Shown here piece by piece: positions 14,139-26,618 of a DNA stretch of 64,000 nucleotides. The DNA is from Druceiella hillmani (lineage: Eukaryota > Arthropoda > Insecta > Lepidoptera > Hepialidae). The notes beneath the pieces are model-generated. The model saw only the letters and a list, made by a program, of their open reading frames with translations, made no database searches and was not told where the DNA came from. The translations under genes and the position numbers were made by a program. Position 1 is the stretch's first letter. Each line of letters begins with the position of its first letter. Location: positions 7,820,501-7,884,500 of the forward strand of contig JAYKKI010000006.1 of NCBI GenBank assembly GCA_039881145.1, given 5' to 3'.

Positions 14139-17100
14139 CTGAAATAGAAAAATTAATTTATTTAATAAATGCTATTATTGATGAAAATTTGTATTAAATA
14201 AAAAAAAATTAGAATTCCATAATTTGAAATACCTAGATGAAAGGTTTCTGATCTCGAGTCTAAAAATATTTTTCTATTTTCGTGACATCTTTTGAAAAAT
14301 TTACAGTCGTCTCTCACAACTTTTTATTTCTTTAATAACTTAATATAAAAAGGCCTTAAAAACACTTAACAAAATATGAAGACCTGGGATATAAATTTGG
14401 TCAATTATAACTTGTATTTACAAATGAATGCAGTTTTAGGGAAAGGAATATTTGCCTGAATATTTAGAATACAGGAGATAAAAATGATAGAGTTCTTGCT
14501 GAATTACATCAGACAAAATCTCTCAAGTGTGAGAAGAACTCACACTACTCGGTTCCATGCAAACTTAGGCCCCTATGAAAGTTTAAATGTACAGTATTTA
14601 TAGTAATTATATCTTTACAAATAAAAATATAATTTTCGATGAACTACACAAATTTCCTAGTTTATATTTCGTAGAAATAAAATATCGTGGGTTATTCAAA
14701 GACGATGAGATTTGGCATTATTATTAATTATCGGCAAATTTTAAATAAAGTTTTAGCAAGATATAATTTAGATTTAGCAGCTTTCGGTATATAAGTGCGT
14801 AGATAGTTTTTAATACCGTATTTAAAAGTAACGCAACAAAAATGTTGTTAAATTTCTTAAAAAATATTTTGAATATTTAAATAATTCTGGGTAAATAGCT
14901 TACCCAAGTTTTAAGTTCCTATGTCAAATATTTTAAGGTGGAAATGGCTGTAATTCTATTTTTTTCATTTGGAGTTTTCTTAAAAGTGGTGATAATTATT
15001 TAAAACAATATATCTAAAAATTACTTCAAAAAATTAACAATATATTGATATTTATAATGAATTTAGCCTTGGCAATAAAATAATTTCGGTTAAAAATATC
15101 CCATAACTCACTACAGGATAACAACTAGCGCGGTTGATAAACCCAATGAGTAATATTGAAAGTATGTATATACGTTATTACGTCAAAGGTGAAACCTAAC
15201 TATAACAAGCCTGAGAATTCTTGACATAGTTAACATAATTTTATTTTCAATTGCACTACTGGGTTAAATCTAAATAAAAATACTCCAACTTGCATGGAAA
15301 GGCCAAACTCTTTGAAAATTAAAGGTTAAAAGAAATCTGACCTTTTCTGCAACTTCATTAATTTTTTATTCCTTATGAATTTATATCGAGCCGTTCTATT
15401 TACATGCTTCCTTACTTTTCCAGCTTTTAGATATTCCTCACTTCACCAAGTTAATGTACTCAGTGCGACTGAAAATATTTTTTAATTTCTCAATTAAATC
15501 TTTTCATTTGTTTGTAAAATGCAAATTTCTTCTACAAGTATTTGATAAAGATTCTATTTGAATATTTTCAGTGCTCTCTATTTTTATTTTGGATTTTTAA
15601 GACAAAATTTTGAAGAAGATTCTTGATAATTATATGCAACCATATTACATAAATATGAATATTTTTTTTTCAAAATGTAATAAAATTATTTTTTATAACA
15701 AATCCATAATAATTCCATATGGAGTTTTAATAATTTTCTGAGTTGTTTATTTGTATTACTATGGTATTATATTAACATTGATCACAATTATTTATAAATT
15801 TCGAAATCCGTCGATGAGTACACACATAAACTTATACAAACATGTGCCTAATAAAATGACAGTCTGACCCTACAAATTTCTAAAACATTAAGAAAAAATT
15901 GATTACATATATCTCAGGCAGGATATAAAATTATCTGCCATATACTCTTTTTTTGTTAAAAACTGCAGATAAAATTTTACCAAAGTATTACAAAATTGCT
16001 CAATTTATTTTCTGTATAGTTTGCTACAATAAAGTCAGTTGAAAAGGAATATTAATAACAAATTTAAAAAATGTTACCAGTCCATATAATGGTAATTTTG
16101 ACATAATGTCTAGTAAAGTCACGTCTGCGTTTATATATAAAAACGTAAAAAATGTGAAATAATTTTGAAATGGCGTCAAGCTCTAGTCTATATAGAAAAT
16201 TTATATAATATTATTGGGGATTGTAATGCGGAAAAAATTCTGACTGACTTATTTATAAATGAGTCAAACTTACAAGGGATACGGATACGTAGTAAAACGA
16301 ACGGTTTCCAGCAGAAGAACATTGTAGCCCAGTCGCGAGTAAACGTCGCCCACCTGTCGTGCGAAGAGGAAGGTGACGCTATCCAGGAATCCAGTGACAA
16401 ACATCACAGTTCGTCTTCTCCAGTCTATCTGCATTGGAAAAATCTATATTCTAAATGGAGAATAAGCAATACTGTCGATGTATCGACAATGTTACTAATT
16501 TGTTGCATTAGCTTTTTTGTGAGTTTACACATTTCTTGCATTTAAATAAATACATTTTAGGATCACAATCGCATAAAATTTTTTTTATTCGACATATGTT
16601 ATTGAAATCAAAACTCGGCTCAAAGATTTCTTGAATATAAGCTTTGAAATATAGGGCAACTCAAATAATGATATAAATATATAATTACAAAAATATTTTA
16701 ATGGGGACCATACCTTCTGCCTCTAGCTTATAAACAATATTTATTTTCTTGGTTTTCTAACAATTTGTTACACGAAAATATTACGCTATATAAACAGAAC
16801 ACTACTAAATCGAATAATTTCGCAAGCATATTACGTCATTTTCTTATTGCTCATATTAGTGTCTTTACAATGCCTGAATTTTTAATTATTTTATTTTCAA
16901 ATTCAATTCTAAATAGTTATTGCATTTAGTTTTAATGATTTGTATTATTTTTAGTACAGAGTTTTGAGATGTTATAAAATATTCTCAAAAAAAAAACATT
17001 CCGGAACTGGAATTTAAATTTAATTTATTATTATGTTGCTTCCAACATTTGATATTTTTGAATAAATACACTCTTTTTTGATACATACGTATATTAAATA

Positions 17101-20100
17101 AACGAACTAAAAACACCAATAAATTGAAAATACCAATACTAAGCATTAATTACATAAATACTATTAAAGACACTTGAGTTGATTTATTATTATGGATGAG
17201 CGACAATATTTTAACTAAAATATAAACATACGACATTAAAATGTTGGAGTTTTCCTTTTGTTTACGGTTTTATTGGAATTATTAATATTTACATCCAAGT
17301 TCACGCATACTTTTTGATTTATTTCACAATTTATCAGCATTAATGCAGATAACATAACATGGACTTGTTGCTACATGAGCCACATCTTCCAGCCAACCAT
17401 AAACCATAAACATTTAGGGACCTGATTTTCCTGGTGTCAAGATCCAGGTGATTCCAAATTTTCGCTGCTTGGACAGTGAAGAACTTTTCATAACAGGTAG
17501 AGGAAGAGGAATAAGTAGGTTGAGTGATCTTTTAGATCATAGTCCAAGTCTGTGAGTACACAATCATTTTCCAGTAAGATAATTTGGGCTACAAAGTTTT
17601 TAAAAATATAGTAAAAAGAAGTATAAGTACGCGAAGTTGGCGTCGGTCGCTGATCTTCAGCCATTTGAGAAGGGATCTGTATTCAGAAACATGGTCATAT
17701 TTTCTAAGGCCAAAAATGTACCATTCTAACTTTCCGAAGACTTTATAATTCGTATAAATATTTTTCATTAAGATCAGAATAGCACATACCTCTATAATTA
17801 ATTAGTTTTAATAGGAGTGTTTGACAAAGATATATTTTCGTTTTAGTCGGTAAATGATTTTGGAAATGTGTTTCAAAGAGTATGTCCTGCTGAAAACACG
17901 ATAATATAAATCACTTACTTGAAGGCGCCAACGAAAATTTTTATCAATCAGTAGGCCCAGGTTTTCAACAGTATTGGGACGTATTTGGTACTATTGTAAT
18001 ATTTATCACTAGTCGCAGTAAACTAGGCAGTTTTATTTTTGAAATCAATCTTTGACTACAAATCATGAGAGCTTAACACTTGCTCAGGTTATCCAAAAGA
18101 CCCATTTCCTAATCCCACTAACCAATTGAAGCAAGATCTCGATTAAGAATGTCTGTGTTTTTTATAAAGAATGAAGATCTGAACGTGCATAGGTTAATTA
18201 GTCATCAGCATAGAGATGATAATTGCTACAGATATCCTTAACAACATTATGAATAAATAGTGAGAAAAGAAGGTGAGATAGAATTCCCCCTTGAAGTACA
18301 TCAGCTGTAAGATCAGCTCACCTAGAATACGTATGTAACGAATTAATAGATTGTCTGCGTCCATGAAGATATGCGCTAAACAACTCGAGTGAATGTTGGG
18401 ATATATTAAGATATTTGAAGCAAGCTCGTAGGCCGAAAGTGTCAGCGATAGCCGGAGCTACAATATCTATAACTAGTTTAAGAGCATTTACACTTAAGGC
18501 ATCAATTGCCCATCCCATGGATTTGGATTTTATCGCAAGAAAATTAGCTTTAACTTTGGACTCACAGCTATCTATTAGCGTAAATTGATGCTGAGCAGAA
18601 ACACATTAAGACGAGATACTGTTCATAGTTGCAGACCTAACAGCTTTGTCCAGTAATGCAGGTAGCTTAGAAAAATGTGAATTCAATTGATCGATACCCA
18701 ATCACCAGCTCTCATAATTAGTGGAAGGTTTTCTAGTGCCTAAAGTACCCAAAAACTTATGAATATTATTAGGAGTACAATCACGTGATGATGTAGAAAT
18801 ATAGCATTTCTGCACGTTTGTGAACACTTATTTCTAAGCCCTAAAATTCTTAAAGCGATTTGGACTAGATCCTATTGCTTGCTTTGATGTGATAAAGTTT
18901 GGCCAAATATTTAGCCAAAGAGCAGCTCTCGGCTTAATTTTAATAAGTTTTAAGGAAATATGAATATAAAGAGTTTAGTGATACAAATGTTAAAAAGAGT
19001 GACCTTGTCATCATCAGAGTGATTGATTGCAATCGTTTTCCAGTTAATGGATTTGGCATCCTCAAGAAAAGATGGTAGGTTAATACTATTGCAGTCACGG
19101 AGGAAAATGCTTTTTGAAGAGGCTTTAGGCCTACTTAATTTATATAAAATATGGAGGAGATCATGATGGGAAAAATCGTGTGTTGGAAGTTGTCCGTGGA
19201 AGGATACATTTCTAGGTCCGGTTATTAAGGTGAGATCAAGAAGGCAATGTATTAAATAAAATAGTGAAATAAAATAATAAATAAAACTAAAATTCAAGTT
19301 GAAACGTTAGGTATTACATAGATCGTAACTGCAGTTGTAATTTTGCCATAAACAAAATTTTTAATTATATTTTATTTTTGATTACGTGACCGTGTGCGAT
19401 GTTTGTTGCTGTAGATTGTTTGAAAAGCCAATAATATATTTTTGGAATTCTCTAGCTGTTGGAGACATGTCATAATTTCCTTTCACCCATCCGGAAACAT
19501 TACAAAAATCTTCCCGTCGCGCGTCCGTATGAATGTCGTTATTGACTTTGAAAGTGGATCGTGCTTAAGTGGGCACTCTTGCCGTGATTATATGAGCGAT
19601 TCCGTCATGAGTATCTCCGGCATTAAACGTAACTTCTTTTAATTTTCTTTTGTATAAAAGGCAAAGCATTCATTTATTATGTTAACACATTTCATGCTTT
19701 TATGTGATACAATATAACAAAGAAATCAATGGTATAATTATACTTAAATGGAATAAGGAGATAAGAACTAAAAGCTCAAATCTCAACCTACTATTTTTAT
19801 GAATTACTGGAAATATTTACACTCATTTCTTCCCTGCTTCTTGTGATTAATTTTAAAGAGAAAAATATTATATTATCTTGTTAAATTCGTAGCCTATTAA
19901 GAATAATTTTACGGTTTATATCTTTATAAAAACAAAGAAGCACTAAATATTCTCATCGAGATGAGAGAATTTTTTTTAATATAGTTAGTTAAAAGAACAT
20001 AAGTAAATAAAGTTAATATGTGTTACATAATCACGTTATACAAATTAATTTGTTTCTCAAAAAAAAATAATCTTGGGACAAATGCAAATATAAATTTATG

Positions 20101-22555
20101 TACATTAACGGCAATGGCGTATTTTATTTATCTGATATTAGATTAGATCTTATTAATTTATATTAGTTTAATTTATTATTTTTTAAGTACTTAAAATTTA
20201 AATAAAATTAGGCAAAGTAATTACTTAATTTTTTATCCTCTTATACGATGAAAACTGTTACAAGAGAAATTGTTTTGACTGATATTTTATAAAGCCAAAA
20301 TTAGATTAAAACAAATTTCCAAAAAAATTACCTTAGGGTCATTGACTATCCCTTTCACTGCTTGCTTGTAAGGATATTTTTTCCAGTAAGTTAAGATGCC
20401 CTGGCGCTGATACACTACTATAAAAAGCTCGTTCAGTAGACTCCGCGGTATTTGCAGTGGCTTCTCCGAACCTGGACCTGAGAATTTGTGTAATACATGT
20501 ACGAGACACATGTACGAGAGAATTTCTTATTTCTTCTTGTATTCGCATGTCACAATATAAATTTATGCAGAAATATTTTATTTTTATAATTACACAGTTC
20601 TCTATTTCTTTTTAAATATTGCAAAATTAACGTATTGAGGAATATTTAAAAATGTGATATCAGTGGCAAAACAATTTAAGCGAGTTCTTTTTAGAGCAGA
20701 TTATTTTAGCAGAGCAGTTAATTTTATTAGAAATAAGACATAAGCATTTAATTGCAAGTGTTGCTATACTTACTTGTTTAAGGTTAACAAATTCAACTGG
20801 CAATAAAAAATACCAAGAAAAAAAAATATATATATGTGTGTATATGTATATATATATATATATCTGCGTGCGTTCAAGCGCGCGTGCGTCCGTGCGTGCG
20901 AGTGGCTTGCGTGCATGCGTGTGTGCGTGCGTGCAGTCGGGCGTGCGTACGTGCGTGCGTGCATGCGTGCATGCGCCGTGCGTACCTGTGAGCATGCGTG
21001 CGTGCGTAGGAGCGTGCGAGCGGGCATACGAGCGAGCGTGAGAGCGAGCGTGCGCGCGCGCGCTTTTGTGTATGTTTGATACCAGAAAAAGCAAGACCGT
21101 TATCATTACAAACCCTAAACTTTTCGAATTAATTCTTTGGACCGAGAGTAGTTTAGCACAAATGATATTTTGACAGTTTTTTCTTTTTATATGACATGAA
21201 GCAATATATATTATAAATGACGTATTCAGAAATATATACGGGATTATTTATTACGAAAAATCGATTTTAAATATAATCACTCACGAAAAATGTGTTCAAA
21301 CTTGTATATTCATAACCATTTTAGGCTATATGCACAATGATTTTTTATTATACATTTCAAATTTAGCATAGAGAAAGGAATAAACGTGAATTAATTAAAT
21401 TAAACAAAGTGAACATTAACAATGCTTTAAAAAATTAAAAATTACGGCCTTAAACAAAGTTGAAATAAAAACTAATATACCAATATAAAAATGGTTTAAA
21501 ATTTTTTTTAAATTTAATAGTTGTAAAATTTTCATATCTTATAAACTCCCAAATAACATAATTATTGTGATTTATTCTTTTTTATTATTTCATTATTTAT
21601 GATATATTAACTGAAAAGTACGCGTTAAAACTTCCAATTTGAAAAAAACAAAATCATCCAATTTGAAATTTTTAAATTGATTTCTTGTTAAACTACGCTA
21701 CATGTTTTTTGATATAGATCATTTTTAATGTACTCGTACGTTATTTCATACCACATCAAAAGAAATATCAAAATACTAGCGTGACCCGTGCGAAGTCTTC
21801 GCATTATTTATTCCATTATGAAGCTCAGATGACAGATCAAACAAATATTTTACTAAAATTGACATATAGACGATACGACCGTCAATCATATTGACGTTGA
21901 GCCGTTAGATGGCAGCATTGCTGTTTTGTGTATATAATTTTAATAATTAATTAATTTGCAAAAACAATAGCAATAATAAATTTTTTAGTTGTGGATGCCG
22001 GTAGAGCAAGCAATTATTTATAAAATGATATATAATTTATGTGGATTAGTTGTGAGGTTTTTTATAAAAAGGGAGAGTAACATCTTAACCTTAGCGTATT
22101 AATATATATGATGATGATGATTATTTGGCCTAAATTGCACTCATCACAATTCTTTAAAAAATGTATACTGGTAACTTGAGTTAACTTAATTTTAGTGTCC
22201 CGTACCAAAAAATTAAAAACGGACCCTCAAAGTGAGTCGTCATTATTTGTTTCTCAATGTCACAGACACAATTTTTACTACAAATAACATGAAATTTGTA
22301 AGTTATTGAATTGTCAGAATTGATTTCCAGTAAACAAAATTTTAAATAATTTTCAATTAAAATATGGTCCGAGATGAATAATTGAAAATAATAAGTGCCT
22401 CACTCACCAAGTCAGATCATGCCATATTAGAAAATTTATCAACACATCTCTATTATCTTATTTACGTAGAAAAAAAACAACGCTGGTAATTGCAACGTTA
22501 GTATATATATATATACATATATACATATACATATATATATATATATATAAATATA

Positions 22556-22605
<50 letters not shown>

Positions 22606-22623
22606 TATAAAAATATATTTATG

Positions 22624-22686
<63 letters not shown>

Positions 22687-24429
22687 TGTTGCTTTTAAGG
22701 TGTGGTCATATATTTTTAGTGACCAAGTACGATAGACAGTATGGCGAGAGAATGTGTGATAATTCTTATTTATTATATTTACCCTTTTCGGAACTCTGTG
22801 CAAATTACACCACTGCTGAATAGGTATAGCTATGAAATTATTTAGAAAATGGTTTTTAATTATTTCTACAATAATATGTTGAATCACTTGCGATTTACAT
22901 TGAACAATTTTGTTAAGCGATCGTCACATTCAAGATGTAACTTCAGATGGAAATTCACAATATCACTTGCATTTAACATTCAACAGTGTAACAAAGAATT
23001 TATAAAATAACGAGCGCCGTCTTTCATTAATTGTTGGGAACAATCAAGTTTTAGTCAAAGTATTGATGACAAAGGAACTGTTCGGATTTAACTGAATTTA
23101 TCGAACGCCTGGTGTTAATAATTGTTATCTTTTCATAAAATGAAGTAAAAGTAAACAAATAGTCGTCTGTCTGTCTTAAATGTGCTCCCTATTTGTAATC
23201 GTCATTTTTGACTTAGAAAATATATTTATGGCATATGACATTAATGTAACGGATTTTCTACTACGTATTTCTGCCAAATATGGAAAGTTTTTTGTAGTTC
23301 ACCACACAAATATTTATGTAAATAAATAAACTATGCTTGTATATGAAATTAAAATTATAAATATTTTGATCAGCAGTTTCCATGTCGCGATGTGAGATGC
23401 AAAAAAAATAAAGATCGAATCGAAATCGAATAATCGTAAAACAATATTTGTTTTTTCTAAATTATGAAAACTGAATTGTAACGCTGAATATCCATAATAA
23501 TTCTATGTGGGTGTAGAAGATATTTGTGTACGTGTGTATAAATTATGCTGATTCCGAAAACAATATTTGCGTTTGCCATGATAATGGAAACAAACAAAAC
23601 AAAACAATGATGAAATAAAATTATATAAACGATCTTGAATAGAAAGTATTTTGTTTGAATATCTGTTTGAATCATAGAAGCGTTACGCAACTAATATTAT
23701 TACGTATTTTATATCTCAATTACGCTTTAATAAAAATTATTTTTACGATTTATGTTGTTAGTTTTATTATCTAACCGTCATTTCATAAACAACCACGTTT
23801 AATGTAACTGTGTAATTATGGCTAAATTCCACATTTTGCAGTAATCGTAAAAGTAATTTCACCATAAATAATTTTTCTAAATTTATTTCGATTTAAAATT
23901 TTTTTCATTTCCTAGAAGCCATTGGCTTTAAAAAATAATTAATGTTACATTAAAAATATTCATTTAATATCATAATAAAATCAGAAGCTCTGAAGGTTAT
24001 CTCATTTTGCTTTTCTTTGTGATTTTAACAAATTTTAACAAATTTCCTAATGCAAATATTCTCATGTGTTTATGTCTGAAAATAGGAATATTTTTAACAT
24101 AAATCTCAGGTATAAGATCATGTTTTCTAACCATATAATAAATTAATTTAATTGACATTAAGATATATTTGGGTTGACTTGGCTAGGATGGAATTTCTCT
24201 CCATAAGCAATTATTGATTTAGAAAAAATTAAATTGAAATGCTTGCCTTTTATAGCTACTACTATATGTAGATAACAGACTGAATATATTTTGGAATATA
24301 CTTACAATCAGAATAGTATCCCTTGCTAATTCCAACATCAGGTGCCGCAATATATTGTGCTAGTATTCTGCTCGTAAACAATAGTGCTAAGCACATTGTG
24401 AAAAGTAAAATATTTTGCGCATAATTCAT
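13460..24429 (-). CDS. Secreted neutral lipase / phospholipase A1-like, four exons
   Basis: Joined exons (24429-24306, 20477-20332, 16428-16274, 14138-13460) give 367 residues. The product should be exported and hydrolyse triacylglycerol, galactolipid or phospholipid. It opens with a signal peptide ([20 protein letters not shown], then RILA, probably cut near residue 24). The lipase fold covers about residues 95-340. GLSLGG holds the nucleophile Ser177, ALDPAGP gives Asp205 and CSHTRS gives His272, so the triad is complete. VTGFLDS at 101-107 takes the place of the HGF oxyanion loop; I recall this substitution from lepidopteran relatives. Cysteines 210, 265 and 270 flank a short lid, which favours the phospholipase/galactolipase-like branch over true pancreatic lipases. 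Every splice site is GT-AG and the phases match (1, 0, 2). There are no stops or frameshifts, so the gene looks functional. Substrate cannot be told from sequence. Introns are 3.8, 3.9 and 1.9 kb. Confidence 0.93.
14139..16273. other. Lipase intron 3
   Basis: AT-rich intron of 2.1 kb with proper GT-AG ends. I see no nested gene or recognisable mobile element in it. Confidence 0.8.
16274..16428 (-). CDS. Lipase exon 3 (oxyanion-loop region)
   Basis: The acceptor is TTCCAATGCAG|ATAGAC and the donor is CCCTT|GTAAGT. It encodes residues 91-141 including [13 protein letters not shown] and YNVLLLE, two typical beta strands of the lipase core. It ends two bases into codon 142, which the first base of exon 4 completes as Leu. 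A 127-codon open frame on the opposite strand over this exon is only its shadow. Confidence 0.92.
17310..19250 (-). mobile_element. 5'-truncated jockey-type non-LTR retrotransposon, degenerate
   Basis: Read on the minus strand, remnants appear in the correct order: the end of an APE-type endonuclease ([20 protein letters not shown], then FSHHDLL), RT motifs ending [10 protein letters not shown], then [22 protein letters not shown] and YHLYADD (YADD at 18212-18201), then a thumb/C-terminal domain with [20 protein letters not shown]. Stops and shifts break the frame; a stop follows YADD directly. The endonuclease SDH motif reads SHH, so one catalytic residue is lost. The 5' end stops within the endonuclease, as expected from incomplete reverse transcription. 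A non-coding tail with AAATAAATC marks the 3' end near 17310. Jockey is the best fit; another APE-type clade is possible. Confidence 0.85.
18190..18518 (-). pseudogene. Reverse transcriptase core of the jockey-type LINE
   Basis: It covers finger/palm motifs from about [14 protein letters not shown] (18380) through LQGGILS to the catalytic YADD (18212-18201). The two aspartates of YADD survive, but stops lie between the blocks and directly after YADD. No active enzyme can be made. Confidence 0.85.
19442..19642. other. GC-richer island, origin unknown
   Basis: About 200 bases of clearly higher GC than the surrounding intron, with several CG dinucleotides. Plus strand: one uninterrupted 66-codon frame. 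Minus strand: frames with one or two stops that read protein-like (for example [20 protein letters not shown]). I recognise no family. It lies just 5' of the truncated LINE and may be another element's fragment. Confidence 0.4.
20332..20477 (-). CDS. Lipase exon 2 (N-terminal region)
   Basis: The acceptor is AAATTCTCAG|GTCCAG and the donor is CCTAAG|GTAATT. It completes Cys42 and encodes residues 43-90, beginning [10 protein letters not shown] and ending IVNDPK. This is the poorly conserved pre-catalytic region. The assignment rests on position, on the CPG motif at the junction and on matching phases (1 in, 0 out). Confidence 0.85.
20827..21066. repeat. Compound (AT)n / (GCGT)n simple repeat
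   Basis: About 35 bases of (AT/GT)n pass at 20864 into about 200 bases built of CGTG, GCGT and GAGCG units, ending in a (GC) run at 21053-21062. The sequence is almost entirely alternating purine-pyrimidine. Open frames on both strands here are repetitive Arg/Ala/His/Val strings and are not genes. Confidence 0.95.
21770..21925. repeat. Probable dispersed-repeat fragment
   Basis: The phrase ACTAGCGTGACCCGTGCGAA resembles the start of a repeat common in insect genomes (CTAGC-GACCCG-GCGAAG type). That is from memory; I see only this one copy here, so the boundaries are guesses. Confidence 0.3.
22502..22682. repeat. (AT)n microsatellite, 180 bases
   Basis: TA repeats with scattered C, G and AAA interruptions. 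It lies in intron 1 of the lipase gene. Confidence 0.95.
24306..24429 (-). CDS. Lipase exon 1 (signal peptide)
   Basis: It encodes residues 1-41, ending GYYSD, and stops one base into codon 42 at the donor GATT|GTAAGT. The ATG at 24429-24427 was chosen because a basic-poor, strongly hydrophobic signal sequence follows immediately. The first base of codon 42 (T) joins GT of exon 2 to give Cys42, the conserved SDCPG start of the mature protein in this family. Confidence 0.88.
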
Positions 24430-24944
24430 GGTACAGTTCGTTAAATTAGATTTTGTTTAATTCAGTCCAAATAAATTTAATTTACACTCCTATAAATTAA
24501 ATTTAATCACATTTTCCCAATAATGTGTCTCCTCAAACGTAATTTCAACAAGCGTGTCACTAAACAGACTTAACTCTTGTATATTTGAAAACGTGAGTTT
24601 TTAGTATATCATAATTTTAAGAACAGTTCGAGAACCAATCCAGTGTTAATTAGTCATAACACATCATACATTATGTAGTTATTTTTCACTGATATTTCCA
24701 GTTGTCACTCGTTATATTTTCATATATTATCCCAGGTTTCACTTTCTTTGATTTTAGTAAGATTCATTTTATTTCTTTATTAAAAAGGTAAATTTTATTT
24801 AATTGGTTGAAGTTGCTTCCGACAATATTTTTAAAATAAAATCATTAATATTATTGTTTAAAATTGTTAAGTTGGTTTTAAAAATAAGCATTAGATGTAT
24901 GTTGAGGCAACTGAATGCATCGTCGTCTTCGCCGCGATTCATTA
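24430..24944. other. Upstream region of the lipase gene
   Basis: This should contain the 5' UTR and promoter of the minus-strand lipase gene. A TATA-like TTTATAG on the minus strand about 70 bases from the ATG is too weak to call in such AT-rich DNA. Confidence 0.35.
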
Positions 24945-25113
24945 AGTTGACCACAAGGCATGCATATGGCTTCTGAAGACGTGGCGCTCCGCGACGAGAT
25001 AGATTTGATTCCCAACTGCTTTTCAAGCAGGGCTAGATTGATATTTACGTTGGATAGTAGAGATAGCTCTCATAGAAATAAGTTCGCCATATATATTATT
25101 TGAGAAAGTGTAG
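24945..25113 (+). mobile_element. tRNA-headed SINE, copy B
   Basis: It aligns along its length with the copy at 51539-51742: shared CACAAGGCAT head, a degraded B-box (GATTTGATTCCC), TCAAGCAGGGCT and the tail TAGCTCTCATAGAAATAAGTTC. Most divergent of the three copies. It lies about 0.5 kb upstream of the lipase start codon. Confidence 0.7.
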
Positions 25114-26586
25114 TATTTATAGAAGTAAAATAAATAAAATACCGTCGAAATAGGGTATGAAATCTGAAAATGTATTCCTTGTAGTGTGGTAGATATAATT
25201 TTACAGACCAACTGCAGAATTTTTAAAGATTAAAACTTTATTATGGCTGGTATATAGCCATCACGATAGAAAATTAGTTTAATAACATCACTATTTATTA
25301 TAAATCTAAACACATTGTTGATCAAGAAATTCGTATACTTAAAAATGATTCCGTCTTGAAAAAGCTAAAGTGAAATGACGTACTTTTTCCTCTTTAATAT
25401 GTATCTACAAATCCAAACAGCAAATTTGAAAATGCCTACTGTTATAACGCACCTAGGTATAACCTAAACTAACTTGAATATTAGAATAAATTGACCGAAA
25501 TTTCGTGGTTACAAATGAGTCTACTTTTTTTAATTAAATTTCTTGGTTTATTTCTTATAATCAATGATATACCTCAAAATATAGGTCAAAGGTTAATCTG
25601 AATTATAACAGCTTTAATAAAACTCGTTAGGAGGCAAGCGCAAATTTTAAATAAAATTGTTCGAAGTTCCAATTCAAAATTTTAAAATTAAAAATAAGCT
25701 CTGAATTTATTGTAATTTCACCAATCAAAAGTTAAAAGTAAATTAGAATTTCCTATATTTTTTATTTTATCATTCCGCCTGGAATACGTTGCACAATAGG
25801 GAGTTATATTTATTTTAAAAGTGCGATTGTTTTCGACTAGTTGCATTTATTGGAAAAATTATATTTTTGCGAGAAAAAAAATCCTTTACATAATGCACTG
25901 AATGCGTATGGATATCATTTTATAAATTTCAACATTCCATTTGCACATATGAACTATTATCGTTTTGAACACTTTCACTTTAATTACGGACCGAGTTTTA
26001 ATGAAATAATTTTTTTTTTCAATTAATGTACGTTTGTTTAAATCAAATTGATAAAAATGACGGGACATGATAAAATTTACTTTAATTACAACGTAAACTC
26101 TATAATGCTCCACGAAAAATGATATTTACAAAATTGTGCACTCGATTCCATCATATTACTAATTAAAAAAATAATTTGGCACTTCAATAACACTGTTCAC
26201 TCACAACACCGCTTTGATTATTCACATTCGTTCTACGTTGTTCAATGTTCTACTTTCGGCTTACATTACGATGCAAGTAACAAATATATTCGCTTTTAAA
26301 TGGATGCGTACTCTCCACACTATTCCGACAAGGCGTCTGACCTTAAACCATGAAGCAATAATATAGAAACCAGTCTTGCGACTCGTGATTTCAATGTGGC
26401 CCGTTGTATACTTTTTGTGTGTTCCTTTCAAAGTAAGCATCATCGTTATTTGATTCCATTTGCTAAAGATTAATCGACGTACCCAAAATATATCTGATTA
26501 ATTTATCAAATAGTTTTATTTGTGGTATTTTTTTCATTATTGTTTTTATAATTTTTCTGTAATCAGTTTGTAAAACCGAGCTTATG

Positions 26587-26618
<32 letters not shown>

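Larger units (their letters stand above)
16429..20331. other. Lipase intron 2, with nested retroelement
   Basis: This 3.9 kb intron holds a same-strand LINE remnant (about 17310-19250) and a GC-richer island of unknown origin (19442-19642). The rest is featureless AT-rich sequence. Confidence 0.8.
20478..24305. other. Lipase intron 1, repeat-rich
   Basis: This 3.8 kb intron contains a compound simple repeat (20827-21066), a repeat-like patch near 21775, and a 180-base (AT)n tract (22502-22682). No nested gene is seen. Confidence 0.75.

Noticed and set aside
16165..16545. 126-codon plus-strand open frame
   Set aside because: It is the antisense shadow of lipase exon 3; the minus-strand reading has family motifs and consensus splice sites.
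20660..21106. Four overlapping Arg/Ala/His/Val-rich frames
   Set aside because: They are translations of the CG/TG simple repeat, open in several frames on both strands at once.
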